A stretch of 64,000 bases of DNA from the NCBI GenBank assembly GCA_914767715.1, contig OU612075.1:17174001-17238000 (forward strand). The letters run 5' to 3'. The position numbers were made by a program, and so were the translations under genes. Position 1 is the first letter of the stretch; every line of letters begins with the position of its first letter. Positions 26,536-38,490 of this stretch are shown here, one piece after another. Source of the DNA: Membranipora membranacea (Eukaryota > Bryozoa > Gymnolaemata > Cheilostomatida > Membraniporidae). The notes beneath the pieces are model-generated. The model saw nothing but the letters and a program-made list of their open reading frames with translations. It did no database searches and had not been told where the DNA came from.

Positions 26536-29237
26536 CCCAGATTCGATGCGGGGGGAGCTGAACGCGCAAGGAGGGCCCCAGCCCTTCGCAGCGCGGCCCA
26601 GATTCGATGCGGGGGGAGCTGAACGCGCAAGGAGGGCCCCAGCCCTTCGCAGCGCGGCCCAGATTCGATGCGGGGGGAGCTGAACGCGCAAGGAGGGCCC
26701 CAGCCCTTCGCAGCGCGGCCCAGATTCGATGCGGGGGGAGCTGAACGCGCAAGGAGGGCCCCAGCCCTTCGCAGCGCGGCCCAGATTCGATGCGGGGGAA
26801 GCTGAACGCGCAAGGAGGGCCCCAGCCCTTCGCAGCGCGGCCCAGATTCGATGCGGGGGAAGCTGAACGCGCAAGGAGGGCCCCAGCCCTTCGCAGCGCG
26901 GCCCAGATTCGATGCGGGGGAAGCTGAACGCGCAAGGAGGGCCCCAGCCCTTCGCAGCGCGGCCCAGATTCGATGCGGGGGAAGCTGAACGCGCACGGAG
27001 GGCCCCAGCCCTTCGCAGCGCGGCCCAGATTCGATGCGGGGGAAGCTGAACGCGCAAGGAGGGCCCCAGCCCTTCGCAGCGCGGCCCAGATTCGATGCGG
27101 GGGAAGCTGAACGCGCAAGGAGGGCCAGAGCCCTTCGCAGCGCGGCCCAGATTCGATGCGGGGGAAGCTGAACGCGCAAGGAGGGCCCCAGCCCTTCGCA
27201 GCGCGGCCCAGATTCGATGCGGGGGAAGCTGAACGCGCAAGGAGGGCCAGAGCCCTTCGCAGCGCGGCCCAGATTCGATGCGGGGGAAGCTGAACGCGCA
27301 AGGAGGGCCCCAGCCCTTCGCAGCGCGGCCCAGATTCGATGCGGGGGAAGCTGAACGCGCAAGGAGGGCCCCAGCCCTTCGCAGCGCGGCCCAGATTCGA
27401 TGCGGGGGAAGCTGAACGCGCAAGGAGGGCCCCAGCCCTTCGCAGCGCGGCCCAGATTCGATGCGGGGGAAGCTGAACGCGCAAGGAGGGCCCCAGCCCT
27501 TCGCAGCGCGGCCCAGATTCGATGCGGGGGAAGCTGAACGCGCAAGGAGGGCCCCAGCCCTTCGCAGCGCGGCCCAGATTCGATGCGGGGGAAGCTGAAC
27601 GCGCAAGGAGGGCCCCAGCCCTTCGCAGCGCGGCCCAGATTCGATGCGGGGGAAGCTGAACGCGCAAGGAGGGCCCCAGCCCTTCGCAGCGCGGCCCAGA
27701 TTCGATGCGGGGGAAGCTGAACGCGCAAGGAGGGCCCCAGCCCTTCGCAGCGCGGCCCAGATTCGATGCGGGGGAAGCTGAACGCGCAAGGAGGGCCCCA
27801 GCCCTTCGCAGCGCGGCCCAGATTCGATGCGGGGGAAGCTGAACGCGCAAGGAGGGCCCCAGCCCTTCGCAGCGCGGCCCAGATTCGATGCGGGGGAAGC
27901 TGAACGCGCAAGGAGGGCCCCAGCCCTTCGCAGCGCGGCCCAGATTCGATGCGGGGGAAGCTGAACGCGCAAGGAGGGCCCCAGCCCTTCGCAGCGCGGC
28001 CCAGATTCGATGCGGGGGAAGCTGAACGCGCAAGGAGGGCCCCAGCCCTTCGCAGCGCGGCCCAGATTCGATGCGGGGGAAGCTGAACGCGCAAGGAGGG
28101 CCCCAGCCCTTCGCAGCGCGGCCCAGATTCGATGCGGGGGAAGCTGAACGCGCAAGGAGGGCCCCAGCCCTTCGCAGCGCGGCCCAGATTCGATGCGGGG
28201 GAAGCTGAACGCGCAAGGAGGGCCCCAGCCCTTCGCAGCGCGGCCCAGATTCGATGCGGGGGAAGCTGAACGCGCAAGGAGGGCCCCAGCCCTTCGCAGC
28301 GCGGCCCAGATTCGATGCGGGGGAAGCTGAACGCGCAAGGAGGGCCCCAGCCCTTCGCAGCGCGGCCCAGATTCGATGCGGGGGAAGCTGAACGCGCAAG
28401 GAGGGCCCCAGCCCTTCGCAGCGCGGCCCAGATTCGATGCGGGGGAAGCTGAACGCGCAAGGAGGGCCCCAGCCCTTCGCAGCGCGGCCCAGATTCGATG
28501 CGGGGGAAGCTGAACGCGCAAGGAGGGCCCCAGCCCTTCGCAGCGCGGCCCAGATTCGATGCGGGGGAAGCTGAACGCGCAAGGAGGGCCCCAGCCCTTC
28601 GCAGCGCGGCCCAGATTCGATGCGGGGGAAGCTGAACGCGCAAGGAGGGCCCCAGCCCTTCGCAGCGCGGCCCAGATTCGATGCGGGGGAAGCTGAACGC
28701 GCAAGGAGGGCCCCAGCCCTTCGCAGCGCGGCCCAGATTCGATGCGGGGGAAGCTGAACGCGCAAGGAGGGCCCCAGGCGCAAGGAGGGCCCCAGCCCTT
28801 CGCAGCGCGGCCCAGATTCGATGCGGGGGAAGCTGAACGCGCAAGGAGGGCCCCAGCCCTTCGCAGCGCGGCCCAGATTCGATGCGGGGGAAGCTGAACG
28901 CGCAAGGAGGGCCCCAGCCCTTCGCAGCGCGGCCCAGATTCGATGCGGGGGAAGCTGAACGCGCAAGGAGGGCCCCAGCCCTTCGCAGCGCGGCCCAGAT
29001 TCGATGCGGGGGAAGCTGAACGCGCAAGGAGGGCCCCAGCCCTTCGCAGCGCGGCCCAGATTCGATGCGGGGGAAGCTGAACGCGCAAGGAGGGCCCCAG
29101 CCCTTCGCAGCGCGGCCCAGATTCGATGCGGGGGAAGCTGAACGCGCAAGGAGGGCCCCAGCCCTTCGCAGCGCGGCCCAGATTCGATGCGGGGGAAGCT
29201 GAACGCGCAAGGAGGGCCCCAGCCCTTCGCAGCGCGG
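26536..29237. repeat. 61-bp satellite, 44 tandem copies
   Basis: Each unit starts CCCAGATTCGATGCGGGGGA and continues with AGCTGAACGCGCAAGG, then AGGGCCCCAGCCCTTCGCAG and CGCGG. The first four units have an extra G-for-A change (GGGGGGAGCTG), and a few carry single substitutions such as GGCCAGAGCCC. One 18-bp internal duplication lies near 28,780. Subtracting it gives exactly 44 units of 61 bp. The units are nearly identical and very GC-rich in an AT-rich genome. No gene is present. The three reverse-strand open frames of about 900 codons arise because the unit lacks stops in those frames. Confidence 0.97.
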
Positions 29238-30362
29238 CCCAGATTCGATGCGGGGGAAGAACTTGCCCCCTTTTTAAATGCCCAGATTCGATGCGGGGGA
29301 AGCTGAACGCGCAAGGAGGGCCCCAGCCCTTCGCAGCGCGGCCCAGATTCGATGCGGGGGAAGAACTTGCCCCCTTTTTAAATGCCCAGATTCGATGCGG
29401 GGGAAGAACTTGCCCCCTTTTTAAATGCCCAGATTCGATGCGGGGGAAGCTGAACGCGCAAGGAGGGCCCCAGCCCTTCGCAGCGCGGCCCAGATTCGAT
29501 GCGGGGGAAGAACTTGCCCCCTTTTAAATGCCCAGATTCGATGCGGGGGAAGCTGAACGCGCAAGGAGGGCCCCAGCCCTTCGCAGCGTGGCCCAGATTC
29601 GATGCGGGGGAAGAACTTGCCCCCTTTTTAAATGCCCAGATTCGATGCGGGGGAAGCTGAACGCGCAAGGAGGGCCCCAGCCCTTCGCAGCGCGGCCCAG
29701 ATTCGATGCGGGGGAAGAACTTGCCCCCTTTTTAAATGCCCAGATTCGATGCGGGGGAAGCTGAACGCGCAAGGAGGGCCCCAGCCCTTCGCAGCGCGGC
29801 CCAGATTCGATGCGGGGGAAGAACTTGCCCCCTTTTTAAATGCCCAGATTCGATGCGGGGGAAGCTGAACGCGCAAGGAGGGCCCCAGCCCTTCGCAGCG
29901 CGGCCCAGATTCGATGCGGGGGAAGAACTTGCCCCCTTTTTAAATGCCCAGATTCGATGCGGGGGAAGCTGAACGCGCAAGGAGGGCCCCAGCCCTTCGC
30001 AGCGTGGCCCAGATTCGATGCGGGGGAAGAACTTGCCCCCTTTTTAAATGCCCAGATTCGATGCGGGGGAAGCTGAACGCGCAAGGAGGGCCCCAGCCCT
30101 TCGCAGCGCGGCCCAGATTCGATGCGGGGGAAGAACTTGCCCCCTTTTTAAATGCCCAGATTCGATGCGGGGGAAGCTGAACGCGCAAGGAGGGCCCCAG
30201 CCCTTCGCAGCGCGGCCCAGATTCGATGCGGGGGAAGAACTTGCCCCCTTTTTAAATGCCCAGATTCGATGCGGGGGAAGCTGAACGCGCAAGGAGGGCC
30301 CCAGCCCTTCGCAGCGCGGCCCAGATTCGATGCGGGGGAAGAACTTGCCCCCTTTTTAAATG
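29238..30362. repeat. Mixed zone and 104-bp higher-order repeat (61+43)
   Basis: From 29,238 the 61-bp unit begins to alternate with a 43-bp unit sharing its first 22 bases. After an irregular start (one 42-bp variant, one doubled 43-mer) the pair settles into a regular 104-bp repeat from 29,531 to 30,362, eight copies. A TGGCCC variant recurs in some 61-bp units. The forward frames of 78 codons in steps of 104 bases are artefacts. Confidence 0.95.
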
Positions 30363-33300
30363 CCCAGATTCGATGCGGGGGAAGAACTTGCCCCCTTTTT
30401 AAATGCCCAGATTCGATGCGGGGGAAGAACTTGCCCCCTTTTTAAATGCCCAGATTCGATGCGGGGGAAGAACTTGCCCCCTTTTTAAATGCCCAGATTC
30501 GATGCGGGGGAAGAACTTGCCCCCTTTTTAAATGCCCAGATTCGATGCGGGGGAAGAACTTGCCCCCTTTTTAAATGCCCAGATTCGATGCGGGGGAAGA
30601 ACTTGCCCCCTTTTTAAATGCCCAGATTCGATGCGGGGGAAGAACTTGCCCCCTTTTTAAATGCCCAGATTCGATGCGGGGGAAGAACTTGCCCCCTTTT
30701 TAAATGCCCAGATTCGATGCGGGGGAAGAACTTGCCCCCTTTTTAAATGCCCAGATTCGATGCGGGGGAAGAACTTGCCCCCTTTTTAAATGCCCAGATT
30801 CGATGCGGGGGAAGAACTTGCCCCCTTTTTAAATGCCCAGATTCGATGCGGGGGAAGAACTTGCCCCCTTTTTAAATGCCCAGATTCGATGCGGGGGAAG
30901 AACTTGCCCCCTTTTTAAATGCCCAGATTCGATGCGGGGGAAGAACTTGCCCCCTTTTTAAATGCCCAGATTCGATGCGGGGGAAGAACTTGCCCCCTTT
31001 TTAAATGCCCAGATTCGATGCGGGGGAAGAACTTGCCCCCTTTTTAAATGCCCAGATTCGATGCGGGGGAAGAACTTGCCCCCTTTTTAAATGCCCAGAT
31101 TCGATGCGGGGGAAGAACTTGCCCCCTTTTTAAATGCCCAGATTCGATGCGGGGGAAGAACTTGCCCCCTTTTTAAATGCCCAGATTCGATGCGGGGGAA
31201 GAACTTGCCCCCTTTTTAAATGCCCAGATTCGATGCGGGGGAAGAACTTGCCCCCTTTTTAAATGCCCAGATTCGATGCGGGGGAAGAACTTGCCCCCTT
31301 TTTAAATGCCCAGATTCGATGCGGGGGAAGAACTTGCCCCCTTTTTAAATGCCCAGATTCGATGCGGGGGAAGAACTTGCCCCCTTTTTAAATGCCCAGA
31401 TTCGATGCGGGGGAAGAACTTGCCCCCTTTTTAAATGCCCAGATTCGATGCGGGGGAAGAACTTGCCCCCTTTTTAAATGCCCAGATTCGATGCGGGGGA
31501 AGAACTTGCCCCCTTTTTAAATGCCCAGATTCGATGCGGGGGAAGAACTTGCCCCCTTTTTAAATGCCCAGATTCGATGCGGGGGAAGAACTTGCCCCCT
31601 TTTTAAATGCCCAGATTCGATGCGGGGGAAGAACTTGCCCCCTTTTTAAATGCCCAGATTCGATGCGGGGGAAGAACTTGCCCCCTTTTTAAATGCCCAG
31701 ATTCGATGCGGGGGAAGAACTTGCCCCCTTTTTAAATGCCCAGATTCGATGCGGGGGAAGAACTTGCCCCCTTTTTAAATGCCCAGATTCGATGCGGGGG
31801 AAGAACTTGCCCCCTTTTTAAATGCCCAGATTCGATGCGGGGGAAGAACTTGCCCCCTTTTTAAATGCCCAGATTCGATGCGGGGGAAGAACTTGCCCCC
31901 TTTTTAAATGCCCAGATTCGATGCGGGGGAAGAACTTGCCCCCTTTTTAAATGCCCAGATTCGATGCGGGGGAAGAACTTGCCCCCTTTTTAAATGCCCA
32001 GATTCGATGCGGGGGAAGAACTTGCCCCCTTTTTAAATGCCCAGATTCGATGCGGGGGAAGAACTTGCCCCCTTTTTAAATGCCCAGATTCGATGCGGGG
32101 GAAGAACTTGCCCCCTTTTTAAATGCCCAGATTCGATGCGGGGGAAGAACTTGCCCCCTTTTTAAATGCCCAGATTCGATGCGGGGGAAGAACTTGCCCC
32201 CTTTTTAAATGCCCAGATTCGATGCGGGGGAAGAACTTGCCCCCTTTTTAAATGCCCAGATTCGATGCGGGGGAAGAACTTGCCCCCTTTTTAAATGCCC
32301 AGATTCGATGCGGGGGAAGAACTTGCCCCCTTTTTAAATGCCCAGATTCGATGCGGGGGAAGAACTTGCCCCCTTTTTAAATGCCCAGATTCGATGCGGG
32401 GGAAGAACTTGCCCCCTTTTTAAATGCCCAGATTCGATGCGGGGGAAGAACTTGCCCCCTTTTTAAATGCCCAGATTCGATGCGGGGGAAGAACTTGCCC
32501 CCTTTTTAAATGCCCAGATTCGATGCGGGGGAAGAACTTGCCCCCTTTTTAAATGCCCAGATTCGATGCGGGGGAAGAACTTGCCCCCTTTTTAAATGCC
32601 CAGATTCGATGCGGGGGAAGAACTTGCCCCCTTTTTAAATGCCCAGATTCGATGCGGGGGAAGAACTTGCCCCCTTTTTAAATGCCCAGATTCGATGCGG
32701 GGGAAGAACTTGCCCCCTTTTTAAATGCCCAGATTCGATGCGGGGGAAGAACTTGCCCCCTTTTTAAATGCCCAGATTCGATGCGGGGGAAGAACTTGCC
32801 CCCTTTTTAAATGCCCAGATTCGATGCGGGGGAAGAACTTGCCCCCTTTTTAAATGCCCAGATTCGATGCGGGGGAAGAACTTGCCCCCTTTTTAAATGC
32901 CCAGATTCGATGCGGGGGAAGAACTTGCCCCCTTTTTAAATGCCCAGATTCGATGCGGGGGAAGAACTTGCCCCCTTTTTAAATGCCCAGATTCGATGCG
33001 GGGGAAGAACTTGCCCCCTTTTTAAATGCCCAGATTCGATGCGGGGGAAGAACTTGCCCCCTTTTTAAATGCCCAGATTCGATGCGGGGGAAGAACTTGC
33101 CCCCTTTTTAAATGCCCAGATTCGATGCGGGGGAAGAACTTGCCCCCTTTTTAAATGCCCAGATTCGATGCGGGGGAAGAACTTGCCCCCTTTTTAAATG
33201 CCCAGATTCGATGCGGGGGAAGAACTTGCCCCCTTTTTAAATGCCCAGATTCGATGCGGGGGAAGAACTTGCCCCCTTTTTAAATGCCCAGATTCGATGC

Positions 33301-34533
33301 GGGGGAAGAACTTGCCCCCTTTTTAAATGCCCAGATTCGATGCGGGGGAAGAACTTGCCCCCTTTTTAAATGCCCAGATTCGATGCGGGGGAAGAACTTG
33401 CCCCCTTTTTAAATGCCCAGATTCGATGCGGGGGAAGAACTTGCCCCCTTTTTAAATGCCCAGATTCGATGCGGGGGAAGAACTTGCCCCCTTTTTAAAT
33501 GCCCAGATTCGATGCGGGGGAAGAACTTGCCCCCTTTTTAAATGCCCAGATTCGATGCGGGGGAAGAACTTGCCCCCTTTTTAAATGCCCAGATTCGATG
33601 CGGGGGAAGAACTTGCCCCCTTTTTAAATGCCCAGATTCGATGCGGGGGAAGAACTTGCCCCCTTTTTAAATGCCCAGATTCGATGCGGGGGAAGAACTT
33701 GCCCCCTTTTTAAATGCCCAGATTCGATGCGGGGGAAGAACTTGCCCCCTTTTTAAATGCCCAGATTCGATGCGGGGGAAGAACTTGCCCCCTTTTTAAA
33801 TGCCCAGATTCGATGCGGGGGAAGAACTTGCCCCCTTTTTAAATGCCCAGATTCGATGCGGGGGAAGAACTTGCCCCCTTTTTAAATGCCCAGATTCGAT
33901 GCGGGGGAAGAACTTGCCCCCTTTTTAAATGCCCAGATTCGATGCGGGGGAAGAACTTGCCCCCTTTTTAAATGCCCAGATTCGATGCGGGGGAAGAACT
34001 TGCCCCCTTTTTAAATGCCCAGATTCGATGCGGGGGAAGAACTTGCCCCCTTTTTAAATGCCCAGATTCGATGCGGGGGAAGAACTTGCCCCCTTTTTAA
34101 ATGCCCAGATTCGATGCGGGGGAAGAACTTGCCCCCTTTTTAAATGCCCAGATTCGATGCGGGGGAAGAACTTGCCCCCTTTTTAAATGCCCAGATTCGA
34201 TGCGGGGGAAGAACTTGCCCCCTTTTTAAATGCCCAGATTCGATGCGGGGGAAGAACTTGCCCCCTTTTTAAATGCCCAGATTCGATGCGGGGGAAGAAC
34301 TTGCCCCCTTTTTAAATGCCCAGATTCGATGCGGGGGAAGAACTTGCCCCCTTTTTAAATGCCCAGATTCGATGCGGGGGAAGAACTTGCCCCCTTTTTA
34401 AATGCCCAGATTCGATGCGGGGGAAGAACTTGCCCCCTTTTTAAATGCCCAGATTCGATGCGGGGGAAGAACTTGCCCCCTTTTTAAATGCCCAGATTCG
34501 ATGCGGGGGAAGAACTTGCCCCCTTTTTAAATG
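30363..34533. repeat. 43-bp satellite, 97 tandem copies
   Basis: Each unit is CCCAGATTCGATGCGGGGGA then AGAACTTGCCCCCTTTTTAA then ATG. The length, 4,171 bases, equals exactly 97 units, with almost no variation. Within a unit the GGGGG and CCCCC tracts can pair around AAGAACTTG, followed by a T run, so each repeat can form a small hairpin. The TAA in TTTTTAAATG puts stops in forward frames. Confidence 0.97.
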
Positions 34534-35144
34534 CCCAGATTCGATGCGGGGGAAGAACTTGCCCCCTTTTAAATGCCCAGATTCGATGCGGGGGAAGAAC
34601 TTGCCCCCTTTTAAATGCCCAGATTCGATGCGGGGGAAGAACTTGCCCCCTTTTAAATGCCCAGATTCGATGCGGGGGAAGAACTTGCCCCCTTTTAAAT
34701 GCCCAGATTCGATGCGGGGGAAGAACTTGCCCCCTTTTAAATGCCCAGATTCGATGCGGGGGAAGAACTTGCCCCCTTTTAAATGCCCAGATTCGATGCG
34801 GGGGAAGAACTTGCCCCCTTTTAAATGCCCAGATTCGATGCGGGGGAAGAACTTGCCCCCTTTTAAATGCCCAGATTCGATGCGGGGGAAGAACTTGCCC
34901 CCTTTTAAATGCCCAGATTCGATGCGGGGGAAGAACTTGCCCCCTTTTAAATGCCCAGATTCGATGCGGGGGAAGAACTTGCCCCCTTTTAAATGCCCAG
35001 ATTCGATGCGGGGGAAGAACTTGCCCCCTTTTAAATGCCCAGATTCGATGCGGGGGAAGAACTTGCCCCCTTTTAAATGCCCAGATTCGATGCGGGGGAA
35101 GAACTTGCCCCCTTTTAAATGCCCAGATTCGATGCGGGGGAAGA
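34534..35144. repeat. 42-bp satellite variant, 14 copies plus partial unit
   Basis: Same unit as the 43-mer but with four T instead of five. From 34,534 to 35,121 there are exactly 14 copies, then a partial unit runs into the 10-bp repeat. Because 42 is divisible by three, long frames open on both strands here. They are products of repeat arithmetic. Confidence 0.95.
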
Positions 35145-35794
35145 ACTTGCCCCCACTTGCCCCCACTTGCCCCCACTTGCCCCCACTTGCCCCCACTTGC
35201 CCCCACTTGCCCCCACTTGCCCCCACTTGCCCCCACTTGCCCCCACTTGCCCCCACTTGCCCCCACTTGCCCCCACTTGCCCCCACTTGCCCCCACTTGC
35301 CCCCACTTGCCCCCACTTGCCCCCACTTGCCCCCACTTGCCCCCACTTGCCCCCACTTGCCCCCACTTGCCCCCACTTGCCCCCACTTGCCCCCACTTGC
35401 CCCCACTTGCCCCCACTTGCCCCCACTTGCCCCCACTTGCCCCCACTTGCCCCCACTTGCCCCCACTTGCCCCCACTTGCCCCCACTTGCCCCCACTTGC
35501 CCCCACTTGCCCCCACTTGCCCCCACTTGCCCCCACTTGCCCCCACTTGCCCCCACTTGCCCCCACTTGCCCCCACTTGCCCCCACTTGCCCCCACTTGC
35601 CCCCACTTGCCCCCACTTGCCCCCACTTGCCCCCACTTGCCCCCACTTGCCCCCACTTGCCCCCACTTGCCCCCACTTGCCCCCACTTGCCCCCACTTGC
35701 CCCCACTTGCCCCCACTTGCCCCCACTTGCCCCCACTTGCCCCCACTTGCCCCCACTTGCCCCCACTTGCCCCCACTTGCCCCCACTTGCCCCC
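35145..35794. repeat. ACTTGCCCCC decamer, 65 copies
   Basis: A pure 10-bp array, 650 bases with no visible interruption. The decamer is the internal piece of the preceding 42/43-bp unit (AACTTGCCCCC), so it most likely arose by slippage from the last satellite unit. The C-rich strand has CCCCC every 10 bases, and the other strand has regular G5 tracts able to form G-quadruplexes. Confidence 0.97.
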
Positions 35795-38490
35795 ACTTGG
35801 AAGCAGGTGCAGGGAAGCGGAAGGCAAGGGGAAGCAGTTGGAAGCAGGTGGAAGTAAGTGGAAGTTGGTAAAGGCAAGTGGAGGTAAGTAATGGGAAGCA
35901 GAAGCAAGTGGAAGTAAGCGGAAGTAAGTGAAGGCAAGTGGAAGTAAGTGAAAGCAAGTTGAAGTAAGCAAAGGCAAGTGGAGGTAAGTAATGGGAAGCA
36001 GAAGCAAGTGGAAGTAAGCGGAAGTAAGTGAAGGCAAGTGGAAGTAAGTGAAAGCAAGTTGAAGTAAGCAAAGGCAAGTGGAAGTAAGCAAAGGCAAGTG
36101 GAAGTAAGCAAAGGCAAGCCGAAGCAAGTGGAAGTAAGCAAAGGCAAGCGAAAGCAAGTGGAAGTAAGTTAAAGCAAGTGGAAGTAAGCAAAGGTAAGTG
36201 GAAGTAAGCAAAGGCAAGCGGAAGCAAGTGGATGTAAGTGGAAGTAAGTGAAGGCAAGTGGAAGTAAGCAAAGGCAAGCGGAAGTAACTGGAAGCAAGAG
36301 TCAGCAGGTGGAAGTAAGTAGAAGTAAGCGGAAGGCAAGTGGAAGTAAGTGAACGCAAGTTGAAGTAAGCAAAGGCAAGTGGAAGTAAGTGAAGGCAAGT
36401 GGAAGTAAGTGAAGGCAAGTGGAAGTAACTGGAAGCAAGTGTCAGCAGGTGGAAGTAAGTAGAAGTAAGCGGAAGGCAAGTGGAAGTAAGTGAAAGCAAG
36501 TTGAAGTAAGCAAAGGCAAGTGGAAGTAAGCAAAGGCAAGCGGAAGCAAGTGGAAGTAAGTGAAAGCAAGTGGAAGTAAGCAAAGGTAAGTGGAAGTAAG
36601 CAAAGGCAAGCGGAAGCAAGTGGATGTAAGTGGAAGTAAGTGAAGGCAAGTGGAAGTAAGCGGAAGGCAAGCGGAAGTAAGCGGAAGGCAAGTCGAAGTA
36701 AGTCGAAGTAAGTGGAAGTAAGTGAAGGCAAGGGGAAGTAAGCAAATGCAAGTGGAAGCAAGTGGAAGTAAGTGGAAGCAAGTGGAAGTAAGCGGAAGTA
36801 AGTGAAGGCAAGTGGAAGTAAGCGGAAGGCAAGTGGAAGTAAGCGGAAGGCAAGTGGAAGTAAGTCGAAGTAAGTGGAAGTAAGGGGAAGTAAGCAAAGG
36901 CAAGTGGAAGTAAGTGGAAGCAAGGGGAAGTAAGCAAAGGCAAGTGGAAGCAAGTGGAAGTAAGCGGAAGGCAAGTGGAAGTAAGTCGAAGTAAGTGGAA
37001 GTAAGGGGAAGTAAGCAAAGGCAAGTGGAAGCAAGGGGAAGTAAGCAAAGGCAAGTGGAAGCAAGTTGAAGTAAGTGGAAGTAAGTGAATGCAAGTGGAC
37101 GTAACTGGAAGCAAGTGGAAGTAAGCAAAGGCAAGTTGAAGTAAGGAAAGGCAAGTGGAAGTAAGTGAAAGTAAGTTAAGGCAAGTGGAAGTAAGCAAAG
37201 GCAAGTGGAAGTACGTGAAGACAAGTGGAAGTAACTGGAAGCAAGTTGAAGTAAGCGGAAGTAAGTAAAGGCTAGTGGAAGTATATGGAGGCGAGCAAAG
37301 ACAAGTGGAAGTAAGCAAAATCAAGTGGCAGTAATCCAAAGCAAGTGGTGGTAAGCGAAGGCAAGTGAAGGTAAGCGAAGGCAAGTGGAAGTAAGCGGAA
37401 GCAAGTGGAAGTAACTGGAAGCAAGTGGAAGTAAGTGGAAATAAATGGAAGTGAGTAAAGGCAAATGGAAGTAATCAAAGGCAAGCAGAAGCAAGTGGAA
37501 GCAAGAGGAATTATGCGGAAGGCAAGTGGAACTAAGCAAAGGCAAGCGGAAGCAAGTTGAAGTAAGTGGAAGTAAGTGAAGGCAAGTGGAAGTAACTGGA
37601 AGCAAGTGGAAGTAAGCAAAGGCAAGTGTAAGTAAGCAAAGGCAAGTCGAAGTAAGAAAAGGCAAGTGGAAGCAAGTGAAAGTAAGTAAAATAAGTGGAA
37701 GTAAGCAAAGGCAAGTGGCAAGTGGCAAGTGGCAAGTGGCAAGTGGAAGTACGTGAAGACAAGTGGAAGTAACTGGAAGCAAGTTGAAGTAAGCGGAAGT
37801 AAGTAAAGGCAAGTAGAAGTATATGGAGGCGAGCAAAGACAAGTGGAAGTAAGCAAAATCAAGTGGCAGTAATCCAAAGCAAGCGGTGGTAAGCGAAGGC
37901 AAGTGAAGGCAAGTGGAAGTAAGCGGTAGCAAGTGGAAGTTTATGGTTCCATGCAAAGGCAAGTGGAAGATAGTGAACGCAAGTGGAAGTAAGTGGAAGC
38001 AAGTGAAGGCATGTGGAAGTATGTTGAAGTAATAGTAGGCAAGTGGGAGTGAGTGAAGGCAAATGGAAAAAGTTGAATGGAAACTAAATGGAAGTATTTG
38101 GAGGCAAGTGGAAGGAAATGGAAGTAAGCGAAGGCATGTTGAAGTAAGTAAGGTAAGCCAAAGGCAAGTGGAGGCAAGTTTAGGCAACTTGATGTAAGCA
38201 AAGGAAGCGGAAGATAGTAGAATTTACTGGAGGTTAGCCTAGGCAAGTGGAAACAAGTGAAAGCAACTGTAAGCAACTCAAATTCAGCAAAGGCAAGTGT
38301 CAACAAGTGTAAGGAAGTGAAGACAACTGGAGGTATGTCAAAGTAAGTGAAGGTCAGCATAGGCAAGTTGAGATTAGTAAGGAAAGTGTAGATAAGTTGA
38401 AGTAAGTGAAGGCAACTGCAAGTAAGTGAAGTAAGCAAAAACAAGTGAAAGTAAGCAAAGGCGAGTGAGAGTAAGCAAATGAGAGTGAGA
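35795..38490. repeat. Degenerate GGAAGTAAG-type purine-rich repeat field
   Basis: About 2.7 kb of units such as GGAAGTAAGTGAAGGCAAGT and GGAAGTAAGCAAAGGCAAGT, becoming more diverged to the right. Longer internal duplications are visible, for instance a block of about 102 bases at 35,886 repeated at 35,988 and a second pair near 37,200-37,390 and 37,740-37,920. A GGCAAGT octamer run lies at about 37,713-37,745. The reverse strand reads as leucine/threonine-rich frames (STCLHLLPLAFAYFHL) of up to 966 codons. These change frame freely and look like artefacts. Confidence 0.93.

Noticed and set aside
26383-29314. Three reverse-strand open frames of about 900 codons each
   Set aside because: They are the same 61-bp satellite read in three frames; there is no start context, splice signal or domain, and the sequence is a pure repeat.
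29238-35121. Direct repeats with short 'spacers' resembling a CRISPR array
   Set aside because: The units are contiguous and identical throughout with no variable spacers, in an intron-rich animal genome without cas genes.
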